Shown one piece after another: positions 43,513 through 54,425 of a stretch of DNA of 64,000 bases. Where the stretch lies: assembly GCA_038380435.1 (NCBI GenBank), contig JAWZYU010000011.1, positions 74,025,501 through 74,089,500 on the forward strand, given 5' to 3'. Made by a program: the position numbers and the translations under genes. This DNA comes from Ryuthela nishihirai. Lineage: Eukaryota > Arthropoda > Arachnida > Araneae > Heptathelidae. The notes under the pieces were generated by a model. That model worked only from the letters and a program-made list of their open reading frames with translations. It was not told the DNA's origin and searched no databases. Positions within the stretch are counted from its first letter, which is position 1. Each line of letters opens with the position of its first letter.

Positions 43513-46343
43513 TATTGGAATGTGAGGACTCTGCACAGAGCTTTTTCTCTTGATGTCCTCACACAAGAATTCCACCATTATAATTTAGATATTCTCGGCT
43601 TGCAAGAGACCAGATGGACAGATCAAGGTCAGATTCTTAAAAATAATCTTAAATTTCTCTTTTCAGGGAGGGACGACAATAAGCATCACCAAGGCGTGGG
43701 TCTGCTTCTCAGCAGACACGCTAGTGATGCTCTTCTAGGATATGAGTGCATTAATGAAAGGTTTCTTACAGCAAAATTTCAGACAAGCGTTAAAGACCTG
43801 AATGTTATCTGCTGTTATGCCCCCACTGAGGATGCCGATGAGGATGAGAAGGATAGGTTTTATGAACAACTTCAGGATATTTTGAATTCTGTCAAGAAAG
43901 GAGATATTACCCTTGTTCTTGGTGACTTCAATGCCAAAGTTGGTACTGACTCTGACCTTTGGGGAGGAGTAATAGGCCCTTTTGGTATTGGTAGCTGCAA
44001 TGGCAATGGGCAACGTCTCCTACAGGTAAGTAAACTCAATGGATTCAGAATAACTAACACTTATTACAAACACCGCGACATACATAAGTACACGTGGGTT
44101 TCACCTGATAGGCTGCATAGGAATATGATTGATTATATATTAATTAACAGCAAATGGGCTACTTCTGCTAGAAATACCAGGGCATATAGGGGAGCTGAAA
44201 TTGGATCTGACCATTACCTAGTTAAAAGTGTCTTGCAACTTAAACTTAAAAAGTGTTGTGCTAGGGTTAAAAAATTTGCTTTTAATATTGAAGCTCTGAA
44301 AGACCCAGTTATAGCCAAAGCTTACCATGATAGGTTACTTAGTCATTATGACAGTCATGGTATGCTTACCACTGAAGTTGAGGAAGAATGGGATCATTTC
44401 AAACAGGCTTTTTTGGACACTAACAGTATTCTTTTAGGAAAAAAGGAGCAGAAGAGGCAGAATTATCTGAGTGATAAGGCACTTGAGCTTATTTCGGAAA
44501 GAAAGAACTGCAGGAATGTCCTTAATCAATACCCTACTAGTCCTAATAGAAAGCATTACAGAGCCTTAATAAACGTGTAAAAGATCAGTTAGCTGCTGAT
44601 AAGAATCTTTGGCTTGATGGTTTGGCTGACAAAGCTGAGGAAGCAGTTAGACAGCACAACAGCAGAGAGCTGTACCAGATAGTTAATGTTTTGTGTGGTA
44701 GAAAACGGACAGGTATACAGGGATTGAAGGATAACAAGGTAAGGTTATAGAAGGTGAGGATTCTTCATGGCTAGGTGGGCTGAGCATTTCAGTGATGTTC
44801 TAAACAATGTGGTTAGTTCTATTCCCATTGTTTGCAATGATGATAGATGCATTGGTGGCTTTAATGTTGGCCCTATAACACAATCTGAAGTTATTTTGGC
44901 TGCTTCTAAACTTAAACTTCATAAATCCCCAGGGGTAGATGAAATTACTACAGAAATGCTTAGAGCTGGAAATGTTTCGGTTACCACTTGGATGACTGAA
45001 TTCTGAATATCTTTTATGATAAAGGCATGGTTCCTAAGGATTTTACCAGAGCTATTGTTATCCCTATTTTCAAAAAAGGTGATCGCAGTTCTTGTGATAA
45101 CTATAGGGGTATCAGCCTACTCTCTGTTCCAGGTAAAGTTCTTTCCATGATTGTGCTTAATAGAATTAAGAATCTGGTTGACAGTCAATTGCGTGATGAG
45201 CAATGTGGATTCAGAAGTGGTAGGGGATGTGTGGATCAAATATTTTCACTTAGGCAGATTCTTGAGAAATGTTTAGAGTTTCAGAAACCTTTGGTTGCTA
45301 GCTTTGTTGATTTCAAAAAGGCTTTCGACTCTGTTGATCGTCATAATTTGTGGTTGATTGTGAAATCATATGGTATACCAGACAAGTTAGTTAACATTAT
45401 GAAAGCTCTCTATAATAACACTGAGTCGTGTGTGAGAGTTGGTAAGGCTTGTAGCAATTGGTTTAGCATTACTTCTGGTGTTCGACAAGGGTGCATTTTG
45501 TCTCCTTTTCTCTTTAGTTTGGTTATTGATTATGTTATGCGAAATTCACTTCAAGGAAAAGATTTTGGCCTTAAATGGGCTGGAGATAGGAAAATTTCTG
45601 ATTTAGATTATGCTGATGATTTAGCCCTTTTGGCAAATGATGTTGATGAGATGAACTCTTTCATTCCAGCTGTTGATGAGAGTGGTAGTAGAGTAGGTTT
45701 GGTTATAAACAGAGAGAAAACTAAAGTGATGAAAATTGGTCAGGCAGGCTGTTATTCATTTAGTCTGAATGGTTGCAGTCTTGAGCAAGTGTCACAGTTT
45801 AATTATCTTGGGAGCTATGTAACAGATAATGGTGATGTGCGGCATGAGATTAACAGACGAATAGGGATTGCTGCCGGTACTTTTAAGAATCTATGGAGAG
45901 TGTGGAGAAATAGGCGTATACACCTAAAGACTAAAATTAGACTGTATAATAGTTTGGTTCTTTCTAGGGTTAGTTATGGTAGTGAAATTTGGACACTTTG
46001 TAAACAAGATAACAGGAAACTAGATGCTTTTGATTCCAGATGCTTACGCAGTATCTTCGGCATTAGGTGGTTCAACTTTGTAACTAATGATGAGGTTAGG
46101 CAAAGGAGTTTGCAACCTCCTTTAAGCAGCATATTGTGCAGAGAGAGACTCCGTTGGTTTGGCCATGTTGCCCGTATGAATAATTATAGATTGGCGAATA
46201 GGGTTATGAACAGTGTGCCTAAAGGCCTCAGAAAGAAGGGGAGACCTAGGATGCGGTGGGCAGACAATGTCAAACAGGATCTTGTTAGAATTGGTGTGCA
46301 GTGGCCAGATGCAGTAGATGTAGCTCAGGATAGACTTGCTTAG
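43513..46343 (+). pseudogene. RTE ORF (endonuclease + reverse transcriptase), copy 3
   Basis: The endonuclease opens with YWNVRTL (43,513) and runs intact to 44,580. It carries GLQETRWT, CYAPTEDADEDEKDRFY, LVLGDFNAKVG and GSDHYLV. Four single-base deletions relative to copy 2 lie near 44,562, 44,735, 44,768 and 45,001. From 45,027 the RT is open for 438 codons: FVDFKKAFDSVDR, SGVRQGCILSPFLF, the catalytic LDYADDLALLAN, then the RWFGHVARM…GRPRMRWADNVKQD C-terminal domain. The end is premature because a Trp codon is TAG at 46,341. All catalytic residues seen are kept, so decay is recent. No ATG is evident at the start; the ORF follows a CCATAG junction after a 5' UTR. Confidence 0.95.
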
Positions 46344-46420
46344 AGAATTAAATTGCACGGTCTGGTTGGACCTCGGTAGCCCATGGCTGCTTGAGGATAA
46401 TGATGATGATGATGATGATG

Positions 46421-46632
46421 AATTTTAGTCTTTGGGTTTGTACGCCTATTTTTCCACACTCTCCATAGATTCTTAAAAGTCCCAGCGGCAATCCCTATTC
46501 TTCTGTTTATCTCATACCGCACATCACCAGTATCTGTTACATAGCTTCCAAGATAAACTGAGACACTTGCTCAAGAGTACAGCCATTCAAAGCAACTGAA
46601 GCACCACCTGCATAACCAATTTTCATCACTAG
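46421..46632 (-). pseudogene. Older RTE relic, second part
   Basis: Continuation of 42,245-42,734 after removing RTE copy 3, including the segment corresponding to NLWRVWKNRR and EINRRIGIAAGTF. It ends against the Tc1 element at 46,636. Confidence 0.9.
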
Positions 46633-47599
46633 ATACAAGTAATGATAAAAAACGGAAAAAGCAGCGTAAAATCACTAATACGGTGTTGGACAGCCACCTG
46701 AGCTAAGTATAGCCTCTATACGTCGTGGCATAGAGTCTACTAGTGTCTGAAAGTCAGCAGGAGGGATTCGACACCATTCGTCCACAAGAACTTGATCAAT
46801 TCCTGCTTGTTTGGTGGAGCTGGAAAACGTTGTCTGAGACGTCGTTACAGAAGTTCCTGTAGATTTTCCAGCGGATTGATTTCTAGTGACTGTGGTGGCC
46901 ATGGTATGTGACAAAAGTCAGTCTCATGCTCAAACCACTCTGTGCATGTGAGCAGTGTCAATCTGAGAGACAGTTTTCTCTTCTTGAAATAAATGCTGTA
47001 ACGCTGGATGAAGATGATCATTCAGGACTGTCAAATAGCTATTGGCATTAACCTTGCCTTCTAACGGAATGAGTGAACCCAAATCATGCCACGAGAGAGC
47101 ACCTCACCAAATTACAGAAACGCCAGAACCCATGACATTAGGAAACAAACAAAGTTGTAAGCTTCATTTGGTGCCACACGTGCACTCGTCCATTTGTCAT
47201 GTTGGTTTGTTTTACTTCTGTGTGACAATTTTTTGCACACTATGGTCTAAGTGGCCAGGTCACAAAGACCCCGAGAGCTCAGAGAAGGTTGGGGGATGAG
47301 ATTTTTATTCTCTGACATTCACAATACAGTAATAGGTTAATAATAATACATAAAAGCAAATGAGCAAAAGTAAAAAAAAAAATAAGAACACAAAAGAAAG
47401 AAAATAATAATAGGTTTCCAATCTTGTAACCAAGGGGCAGACTATCTGCCTTTCCAGGAATCAAAAGTTTCTACTACTGAACACTTTCTAGTGGCGATGG
47501 CCACACTCTGGCATCACATAAAAACTAGGGACAAACAAAGAAAAGCTACCTAGAATTTTATATATTCTTCCAAATTCTGAATGTTAAAAACATATCCCC

Positions 47600-50500
47600 T
47601 TAGAGCTTTTTTTTAACAATGAGAAACTTTTTTCCATCCTCAAATTATAATTAAATAATTTTAAATATTTTGGTGCGACGTAAACGAAATGATGCTATAT
47701 AATACTTTTATGAAGCAAAGGCACAACAAATATTAATCCAACTCTTTTTGAATTATAAGGTGAAATTAAATGCAAAATCCATTGCTGATTAATAAACAGA
47801 AATAACATAATCTTATAAAAATAAATTTGTCTAATATAATAGAAGTGATTGGTATTTAACATATTTATAGAAGAAAAAGACTTTACATTAAAGACTAATT
47901 TATAAATATTTTTTATGTGCCAAACACAAATTATTTAAATTGTTCCCATAATCATCCCCCACCTTTCCCAGCTGCATATGCCATATATATAATAATATAT
48001 AATATACCCAAGCATAATACAGTAAAATCAAAAATTTTCTTGGCATAATTTTCTTTCAATAGTATAATCTATACAAGATAATCCTCAGTTTTTTAGTTGA
48101 AATATTTGCGTGCGATTTCCATTTCAGATCCTGATCTATATATAATTACACCTAGATATTTAAAATTGATCACTCTTTCTAAAATGGACAATCACAATAT
48201 TGATGTTTACCACAGGTAGTATTATAATATTTTAAACTAAAATAAGCATTATTCCCAGTGAGATTAAATAATATAAATTTAGTTTTTCGAACATTTAAGG
48301 ATAATTTATTTCAATGGAACCAATTAATTTGCGTTAAATCCTACTCAACTATTAACTTAAATTTGGTTATATTGTTGGTTGAATTAAACAATGGCTGCAT
48401 CATCTGTATAACAAGTAAGTAATCCGTTAAGGTTAAGATTAGAGAAATCATTAAAATAAATTAAAAAAGTCACAGGACCGAAAACTGAGCCTTGTGGTAC
48501 ACCTGCGTTTATTGTCATATAATTATTAACCTGAGGCTCAATATAAACAGCTTGTTTCCTATTTTTCAATTAACTTTTAAACCATTCTAGACAAATACCT
48601 ATTATGCCACTCAGGGGCGTAGCGAAGGAGCGTAACATGGTTGGCGGGGGGAGGAATTTTCCAACTCGGAAATCAAGTTTTGCCAACTGAGCAAACAATG
48701 TCTAGATTTTTGCTCCGTGGGAGATGGAGGGTTTGAGGCAATTGGCAATTTTTTCACAACTCTGTTGCATTTTGATTTCACGCAAATTATCCCGATATTT
48801 ACATCTTATCTGAATTGTAGCAAGTCAGTGTTAATTTTCCCTTGATTTGGCCAACTATCCTTAATTGCACAAAACCAATCGCAATCTTTACGTCGCTCCT
48901 AAATTTGCCAAGTCACTTAAAATTTATCAAACTCCCCAATACTTTGCCACGTTTTCTCGATTTTGTCAACTCTCCTTAATTTCACAATTATCACACCTCA
49001 CTTATATTTCACCAAGTAGATTCGAATTTTGCCAACTACCCTAGATTTTGCCAACTCGCCTATATTTTACCCAGTGGATTCGAATTTCGCCAACTCACTT
49101 ACATTGTGCCAACCCGCCATAACTTTGCAGAAAATATCGCAATTTTTACATCTTCCCTGAATTTGCCAAGCCACTTCGAATTTTATCAACTCTCCTTATT
49201 TGCACAAGAAAGGCACAATTTTAACAACTCCCTGTATTTTACCAAGTGGCTTTGAATTTTGCCAACTGCCCTACATTTTGTTAAGTTTCCTCGATTTGTC
49301 CAACACTCCTTAATTTCACAAAATAAACCCCAATTTTCAGAAATCGCCTACGTTTTACCAACTGGATTCAAATTTTGCCAAGTTTTCTCGATTTTGTCAA
49401 TTCTCCTTAATTTCACAAAAACAATTCCAATTTTCACAACTCGCCCGTATTTTACCAAGTGGATTCGAATTTGTCAACTGCCCTAGATTTTGCCAAGTTT
49501 CCTCCTTTTTGCCAACTCGCCATAATTTTACAGAAAAAAAAATCCCAATTTTTACATCTCACCTGAATTTTGCCAACTCCCCACGATTTTGCCAAGTCAC
49601 TCCGAATTTTGCAAAGTTATCCCAATTTTGCCAACTCAATTGTATTTTACTAAGTGACTTCGAATTTTGCCAACTGCTCTAAATTTTGCCGTCTCTCCAT
49701 TTTCCAAACTGCCGTAGATTTGCCAACTGGCCTCGATTTTGACAACTCCCTTTAATTTTCCAAAAAAAAGATTACAAATTTTCACAACTCATCTAGATTT
49801 TAAGAAGTCGCTTCGAATTTTGCCAACTCCAGTTACTTTCGGGGGGGGAGCCTCCCCCCACCCCCCACCCCCAATGGCTACGCCCCTGATGCCACTATTG
49901 TAAAGTTTATTCAACAGATGGTCATGGTTAACTCTGTCAAATGCTTTTTTAATATCAGTTAAAACAACTAATGTTTTTTTGCCTTCATTAATACTTTTAA
50001 CAATTTTTCCAGTTATATCTAATATAGCTTGTTCAGTATTTCTGTTTTCTCTAAAACCAAACTGAGGATCATGAAAAAAATTTTGCTTTTCAAAGAAGCC
50101 AATAATTCTCTTTTTAACAATTTTTTCAATTTTGAAACATTAGCAGCACAGATATTGGTCTATAATTGCTTCTATGATTTCTGTCTCCTGACTTATAAAT
50201 AGGGTGAACTAAATCTTTTTTTTTTAAATCGTCATGAAAGAAGCCATTCTGAATTGAAATATTTGTTAAATGAGTCAAAACGTGAATATGATATTTACAG
50301 AAATCTTTTTAGCATTTTAACAGTTATCCCATCATGATCCACTGTTTTGTTATCAAAGTTATTTTTTATATTAGTTAGCTCATTGTCATTAGCATCATAA
50401 AAAAAAACAGAATTTTGTAATTGTCTGAATGGTAATTGATTGGAGAATACATTGGAATTATTCATTTGTTGACCTATATTATCCTCCAAAAAAAGTGAAA

Positions 50501-51736
50501 TCAGATTTCATTTCATTAACCAAGGTAGTAGAAGTTTTCCTTTCATTTAAAACTTTTGTTTCTTTTTCAGACCAAGTGTATTATTTATGAACTTCCACTG
50601 CTTATTTTTGTCATTTCCACAAATGTGAAATTTATCAGAAAAAAAATTATATTTAACCTGCTTAATCCTTTTTTTTTTTTACAAGTTTAGCATAATTTCT
50701 ATAGTACAATTCAAAATGAGTTATTCCAGGATATTTCTTAAATTGCTTATTAAGCCTTTTTCATTTATACAAAAAATTAGTTCATCTGTAATCCATGGTT
50801 GCTTGCCTTTAAAAATTTGTTTATTACTCCTTCTTAAATAGCTTATTTTTTGAGTTACCTTAGAAAAACAGTTAGTATACATAGTATTAAAATCCCCATC
50901 AATTTCAACAATATTATTGAAATCTAAGTTCTTAATATGTTTTTCAAATTTTATTGTAATCAACTGATCTCATTACATAATTACTCCTTTCTCTATTACT
51001 CCTTTCTAATTTTAAATTAGCCTTACATATTATAGGAAAATGATCAGTTAGAGGATATTGATAAATAGTCACTTCATAAACAAACACCGAACCATTTCTA
51101 ACAAAAACATGATCAATGTAGCTTGAACAAACTTGTGCTACTCTAGTGGGTATATCTATACACTATTCAAAACCAGTTAAAGTGTTTATATATAGTCAGA
51201 TATAAACCCAGAATCTTGCATTAAATCAATGTTTAAATTCCCTATCAAGAATATGCTTTTAAAAGTTATAGTTCTCAAATATGTCTTTAATTTGCTGTTA
51301 AAAATATCAGTATTAAAGGTATCAGATCTGTAGATAAGAATAATAGAAGTATTTAAAACTGAGTCAAACAAGTGAACACCCTCAGCACCAAGCAGGTCAA
51401 ATTCTTCTTGTTGAAAATGAAAGTCATCAGCTCTCACATACAAAATCACACCACCTGATCTGGTTGAAGCTCTGACTGGTAGTATATATTAGAGTCTTTA
51501 ATTTTATACAGATCAACTTCTACTTCATCTATCCATATTTCTGACAGGAGAATCAAATCCAAATTCTGAAGAACATCCTCAAGGTTCAACAAAAGTTCAG
51601 CAAAGTTTTGTCTAATATTTCTGATATTGAAGTGAATAAAATTAAAATCTGCATTTCCTTCTTGCAAAAATTTTTGGAAGTCATCTTGACTCTCAATCAC
51701 AGAAGTTTTATCTTCAACAATCAAGTACTCTGTCAT
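47600..51736 (-). pseudogene. CR1-like ORF2: endonuclease and reverse transcriptase, broken
   Basis: From ATG at 51,736 (MTEYLIVEDKTSV) the endonuclease shows FNFIHFNIRNIRQNF and LILLSEIWIDE, then in another frame GGVILYVRAD and FLIGNLNIDLMQ (Asn for the usual Asp at the catalytic DFN site). RT motifs are NYRPISVL (about 50,155), a FGFRENRNTEQ region, and a TDIKKAFD-like segment (about 49,930). The hAT insertion follows, then AGVPQGSVFGPVTFLIYFND and a degenerate YTDDAAIV in place of YADD (48,569-48,384). Near 47,700-47,830 a tail with INQQWILHLISPYNSKR and KSIIQHHFVYVAPKYLKLFN resembles the C-terminus of this LINE group. Many shifts and stops. Confidence 0.82.
48612..49888 (+). mobile_element. 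Complete non-autonomous hAT element filled with a minisatellite
   Basis: The 12-bp perfect terminal inverted repeats (CAGGGGCGTAGC / GCTACGCCCCTG) are flanked by an exact 8-bp duplication ATGCCACT (48,604-48,611 and 49,889-49,896). That is the hAT signature. The 1,277-bp body has short unique ends, including a G-rich stretch at each end. About 1.1 kb of diverged AATTTTGCCAACTC repeats (48,660-49,830) lie between them, in the inverse orientation to the array at 26.9-30.1 kb. No transposase. It interrupts the RT of the CR1-like LINE. Confidence 0.95.
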
Positions 51737-51764
51737 ATCAGCAAATGTGTGTAAAGTCACTGTA

Positions 51765-51962
51765 AAAAAAATAAATACCCACTCAAGCAGCTGCTTGCCA
51801 CAGAGGTCTGACAGTTTATATGCCAGAGTAGAAGGTCTGAGAGGATGGCAGGCCCTCAGCAGAAAAAGGGCAGACACATCCAGGCCTTCACCCGGGGCTC
51901 GAACTCAGATCCCTTAGATCAGTAGCGAAGCGCGCTAACCACTCGGCCACGGGACTGCTACG
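51765..51962 (-). mobile_element. SINE-B copy 4, full length, 11-bp target duplication
   Basis: It is flanked by AAGTCACTGTA on both sides (51,754-51,764 and 51,963-51,973). On the minus strand the head reads GCAGTCCCGTGGCCGAGTGG then TTAGCGCG, resembling the 5' part of tRNA-Ser. A B box (GAGTTCGAGCCCC), the family body, the palindrome CAAGCAGCTGCTTG and a T-rich tail follow. At 198 bp it is the reference copy for the family. Confidence 0.95.
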
Positions 51963-51974
51963 AAGTCACTGTAG

Positions 51975-52285
51975 AGATTTCAAATCTTCACATTTTATTC
52001 TGTGCACCTTTAAAGTTTGATTTTTTAAAAATATCTTTCCTTCCTTAATCCACGCATAATCAAAATTATGGACAAATTTAAATTGTTTTGCTATATAGAA
52101 TAACCTTTTTAATAAACCTAGTAAGATGCTAATTTAGAAATATCTTATTATCCTTAAATTCATCACATCTGCTGTTAAATTACCTTTCTTTTTGGCACTT
52201 TAGATCCATTTACTCCTTATATTAATATTTCTAAACTTAACAATAATGGATTTAATTTTATCCTGTCTCATAGTTGGAACTCTAT
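51975..52285 (-). pseudogene. LINE ORF1 C-terminal domain (FP-protein-like fold)
   Basis: The minus-strand frame shows DIAHRVPTMRQDKIKSIIVKF, then LLKRLFYIAKQFKFVHN and WIKEGKIFLKNQTLKVHRIK. This order (HR-P, IIVKF, L-A-, W-GKIFLK) is typical of the C-terminal domain of ORF1 proteins in CR1-type LINEs, related to the baculovirus FP-type domain. An in-frame stop and at least one shift are present. Confidence 0.7.
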
Positions 52286-53104
52286 GGGCTATATCAACTT
52301 CATCCACCCCATGAAGATGAAGAAGATTTGACACTTTTTCAACAATGCGTATTCAATGCGTATGCAATCCAGCGTATTCTTTAACATGCACAAGGTATGG
52401 CTCTCCGACATATGGAGCCACGGCTTAACATCCCATCCAATGGACAGTGGTCTTTCCAATCCATCGGTGCCCATTTGTCGGAAACAAAATGTAGGATGTT
52501 TCGTCAGACCATTCCACTGCTTCTGCTCTTTCTACCAATGGACACGATGACTTACGTTAATAGTTGTTGCCAGTGGCTTGTAACGTGCAACTCGACCGTG
52601 AAATCCAGCTCTATGGAGTTATTGACGAAACTGTCTCTGGTGTCCTACAACTGAAATCCATGAAGAACTGATGAGCTGTATGGATGTCACTAGCATTGCT
52701 TTACAACTCGCAGTAATGCTCGAAGGTCTCGATTCTGGAGTATGGGCTTTCACCCACTGTTCCTTCTGCAAATGATGTCTTTGCTTTAGATTCCCATGCA
52801 GACATGACTTTGGAAATTGTTCCTCGTGAAACCTTAGTGAGTTCAGCGGTCTTAGTGAACGAAGTTACTGCCAAACGCTCTCCAATAATCATGCCGCTTT
52901 CGAAATCGCTAAGGTCTCTCGACGATATGGTACCAATAATTATATTCAGTTAAGCCAAGTTTGCCTTTATGGAAATGACGCTCAGCATGCTGGGATGTTA
53001 TTTGCATGTTTCATGCCTTCGTCAATGCACATGAACGCCGTTGTCTAACATAAACTAAAGATTTCCGCAAACCTTAGTGTTTCCATTTTCTGCCGTTACC
53101 TGTA

Positions 53105-53460
53105 GGTTCAAATAATAATAAAAAAATTTATATCTTTACTAGTTTCTTTTACAATTGCAAGAAAAGTTTGAAAATTAAATTATTCTAAGCTTGAGCGAGA
53201 AGTCGTCTATGCTACCGGTCTCAGCCCGATAAAGCCTGAATAGGAATTCATCTCAAATATCTGAGAACATGACAAAAGGAAAATAAAACTGATTTAGAAA
53301 AGCTTTCATGAAGGAAACGAGGGACATCCAAGTGATAACTCCTATAGGAGTTATCGGTCGTATTAATGATGGGCTTAATATAATAAAACCCACTTTGCGT
53401 TGGGTAGGGGGGTTGGTGCAGCCAGTATTGCACCAAGATCATATTCTCATGCAACTGGTG
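53105..53460. other. AT-rich sequence, no gene seen
   Basis: A short perfect inverted repeat (GTGATAACTCCTATAG / CTATAGGAGTTATC overlap) occurs at about 53,332-53,355. No gene recognised. Confidence 0.4.
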
Positions 53461-53848
53461 GGGCGAGGATGGCTCAGTCGGTAGCGCGCCGTGTTCGTAA
53501 TCTCCAGTTCCCAGGTTCGAGTCCCAGCTGGGTCATTGTTGAGATTTATCTCCGCAAAATTCCCCACCCTGCCCACGGTCAGTAAGGGACACCGATGGGC
53601 TTGGAAAGGACGTCATCCGTCGGATGGGACGTTAAGCAGTGGCTTCTTTTATGGGAGAGCCATACCTTGTGCACGTTAAAGAACACACTGGATGGCCTTG
53701 ACGAGAGGCTACCATCTGTCTACCAACAGCTATTCCAGTGGGTCCCCTCCCCCAACCTTCTCTGAGCCTTCGGGGTCCTTGTGACTTGACCAATTTAGTC
53801 CATTGTGTGTAAAAAAAGTGCCGCTCATAGGTAAAACAACCCAACCCA
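53461..53848 (+). mobile_element. SINE-A copy 12, full-length reference
   Basis: The 5' tRNA-like head has an A box (TGGCTCAGTCGG) and B box (GGTTCGAGTCC). The anticodon region TCGTAATCT fits derivation from an elongator tRNA-Met (CTCATAATCTGAAG). The body includes GTCGGATGGGACGTTAAGC and GTGCACGTTAAAGAACACAC, and the 3' end is GGTAAAACAACCCAACCC. The length is about 388 bp. Flanks CATGCAACTGGTG and CATGTACCTGGTT look like an aged target duplication. Confidence 0.95.
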
Positions 53849-53865
53849 TGTACCTGGTTCAATTC

Positions 53866-54169
53866 CTTATTGTACTTGCAGCGATATTTTCTCCCCTAAC
53901 CCCCATTCTACTCTGTGTGGGAAAGGAGATGCCGATGCGTTTGTAAAGTGTGTCAGAGGAGATATCAAACACTGGCGACATTTGTTGAGGAAATTTAGCT
54001 TCATTAAAGCTAAGCCTTAAAGAACATATGGAACTTAGCTAACTATTTAAAGAACACATGGAACCTAGCAAACTTATTTAGAGAACTCATGAAACCTAGC
54101 TAAATATTTAAAGAACCTATGGAGCCTAGCTAACTATTTAAAAAACATAAAACCTAGCTAACGTAGAGA
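53866..54169. repeat. Short degenerate direct repeats (TTAAAGAACATATGGAACCTAGCTAAC)
   Basis: Between about 54,015 and 54,170 the phrase ATTTAAAGAACACATGGAAC and CTAGCTAACTATT recurs five times with a ~37-bp period. No gene. Confidence 0.8.
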
Positions 54170-54425
54170 GGGCATGTTCTGAGGGGGGAGGGGGCATGGC
54201 CCCCTTGCCCATGCCTCCCCCCTCAGAATGCTAATAAGGGTAATAGAGGCAAAATCTACGAAACATGCACATGCATGCACTTTTAAATAAATATTTTAAA
54301 GAAATGGAAAAAGGAGGGGGAAATGTTAATATTGCAGTAAAAATTGTCTCGGCTTTTTACATTTTTCCGGCTGCAATGTGTTTCTTCCCCCCCCCCCTCT
54401 CGAATTTTCCTGACCTGCTACTCTT
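54170..54425 (+). mobile_element. hAT-like MITE family member with foldback end (copy d)
   Basis: The landmark TCAGAATGCTAATAAGGGTAATAGAGG and a C-tract near 54,390-54,405 tie it to the 'CAGGGCCGGATCTA' family. The left part (54,180-54,228) is a G/C-rich imperfect palindrome (CTGAGGGGGGAGG … CCTCCCCCCTCAG). Confidence 0.55.

Larger units (their letters stand above)
42735..46420 (+). mobile_element. RTE-clade retrotransposon copy 3, full length, 12-bp target duplication
   Basis: It begins CTCGCCTTCTCGTGGTGCA and ends GCTTGAGGATA(ATG)n at 46,420. It is flanked by AATTTTAGTCTT on both sides (42,723-42,734 and 46,421-46,432). Removing it rejoins an older minus-strand RTE relic. The span is 3,686 bp including one SINE-B. 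It is the best-preserved LINE in the window, but the frame is broken. Confidence 0.97.
47298..52365 (-). mobile_element. CR1/L2-like non-LTR retrotransposon, decayed
   Basis: The minus-strand order is ORF1 C-terminal domain (52,285-51,975), endonuclease (51,736-51,186), RT (about 50,340-47,950) and a C-terminal region (to about 47,600). It is AT-rich. It is interrupted by a SINE-B (51,765-51,962) and a hAT element (48,612-49,888). CR1/L2-group placement is by gestalt of the endonuclease and C-terminus and is less sure than the RTE call. Confidence 0.8.
47200..52470 (-). mobile_element. SINE-A copy 10, split by a LINE; 9-bp target duplication
   Basis: The tail part (47,203-47,297) and middle part (52,366-52,470) belong to one minus-strand SINE-A. 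CCATTTGTC occurs immediately outside both ends (47,190-47,198 and 52,471-52,479) within the Tc1 coding sequence, a clear target duplication. The tRNA head is missing (5' truncation at the GGTGCCC point). About 50 bp of SINE are lost where the LINE sits. Confidence 0.88.
46675..52960 (-). pseudogene. Tc1-like transposase, interrupted and frameshifted
   Basis: The N-terminal half (52,960-52,474) shows a helix-turn-helix region (MIIGERLAVTSFTKTAELTK, VSRGTISKVMSAWESK) and reaches a decayed catalytic start (SDETSYILFPTNG). The C-terminal half (47,199-46,675) continues in register and includes LGSLIPLEGKVNANSYLTVL and a decayed WPPQSLEINPLENL-type acidic motif. It ends IPPADFQTLVDSMPRRIEAI. Continuity across the SINE insertion shows both halves are one gene. 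Several frameshifts besides the insertion. Not functional. Confidence 0.88.
46636..53102 (-). mobile_element. Tc1-like transposon split by nested insertions
   Basis: Left end (CAAGTAATGATAAAAAACGG) and right end (…ATTTTCTGCCGTTACCTG) are imperfect inverted repeats, both bordered by TA (46,634-46,635 and 53,103-53,104). Its two halves are 46,636-47,199 and 52,471-53,102. Together they make about 1.2 kb, the usual Tc1 size. The 5.3 kb between them is a SINE-A carrying a LINE. Confidence 0.88.

Noticed and set aside
53461..53530. Functional tRNA gene at the SINE-A head
   Set aside because: A and B boxes are present but stems pair poorly and the head continues into the SINE body.
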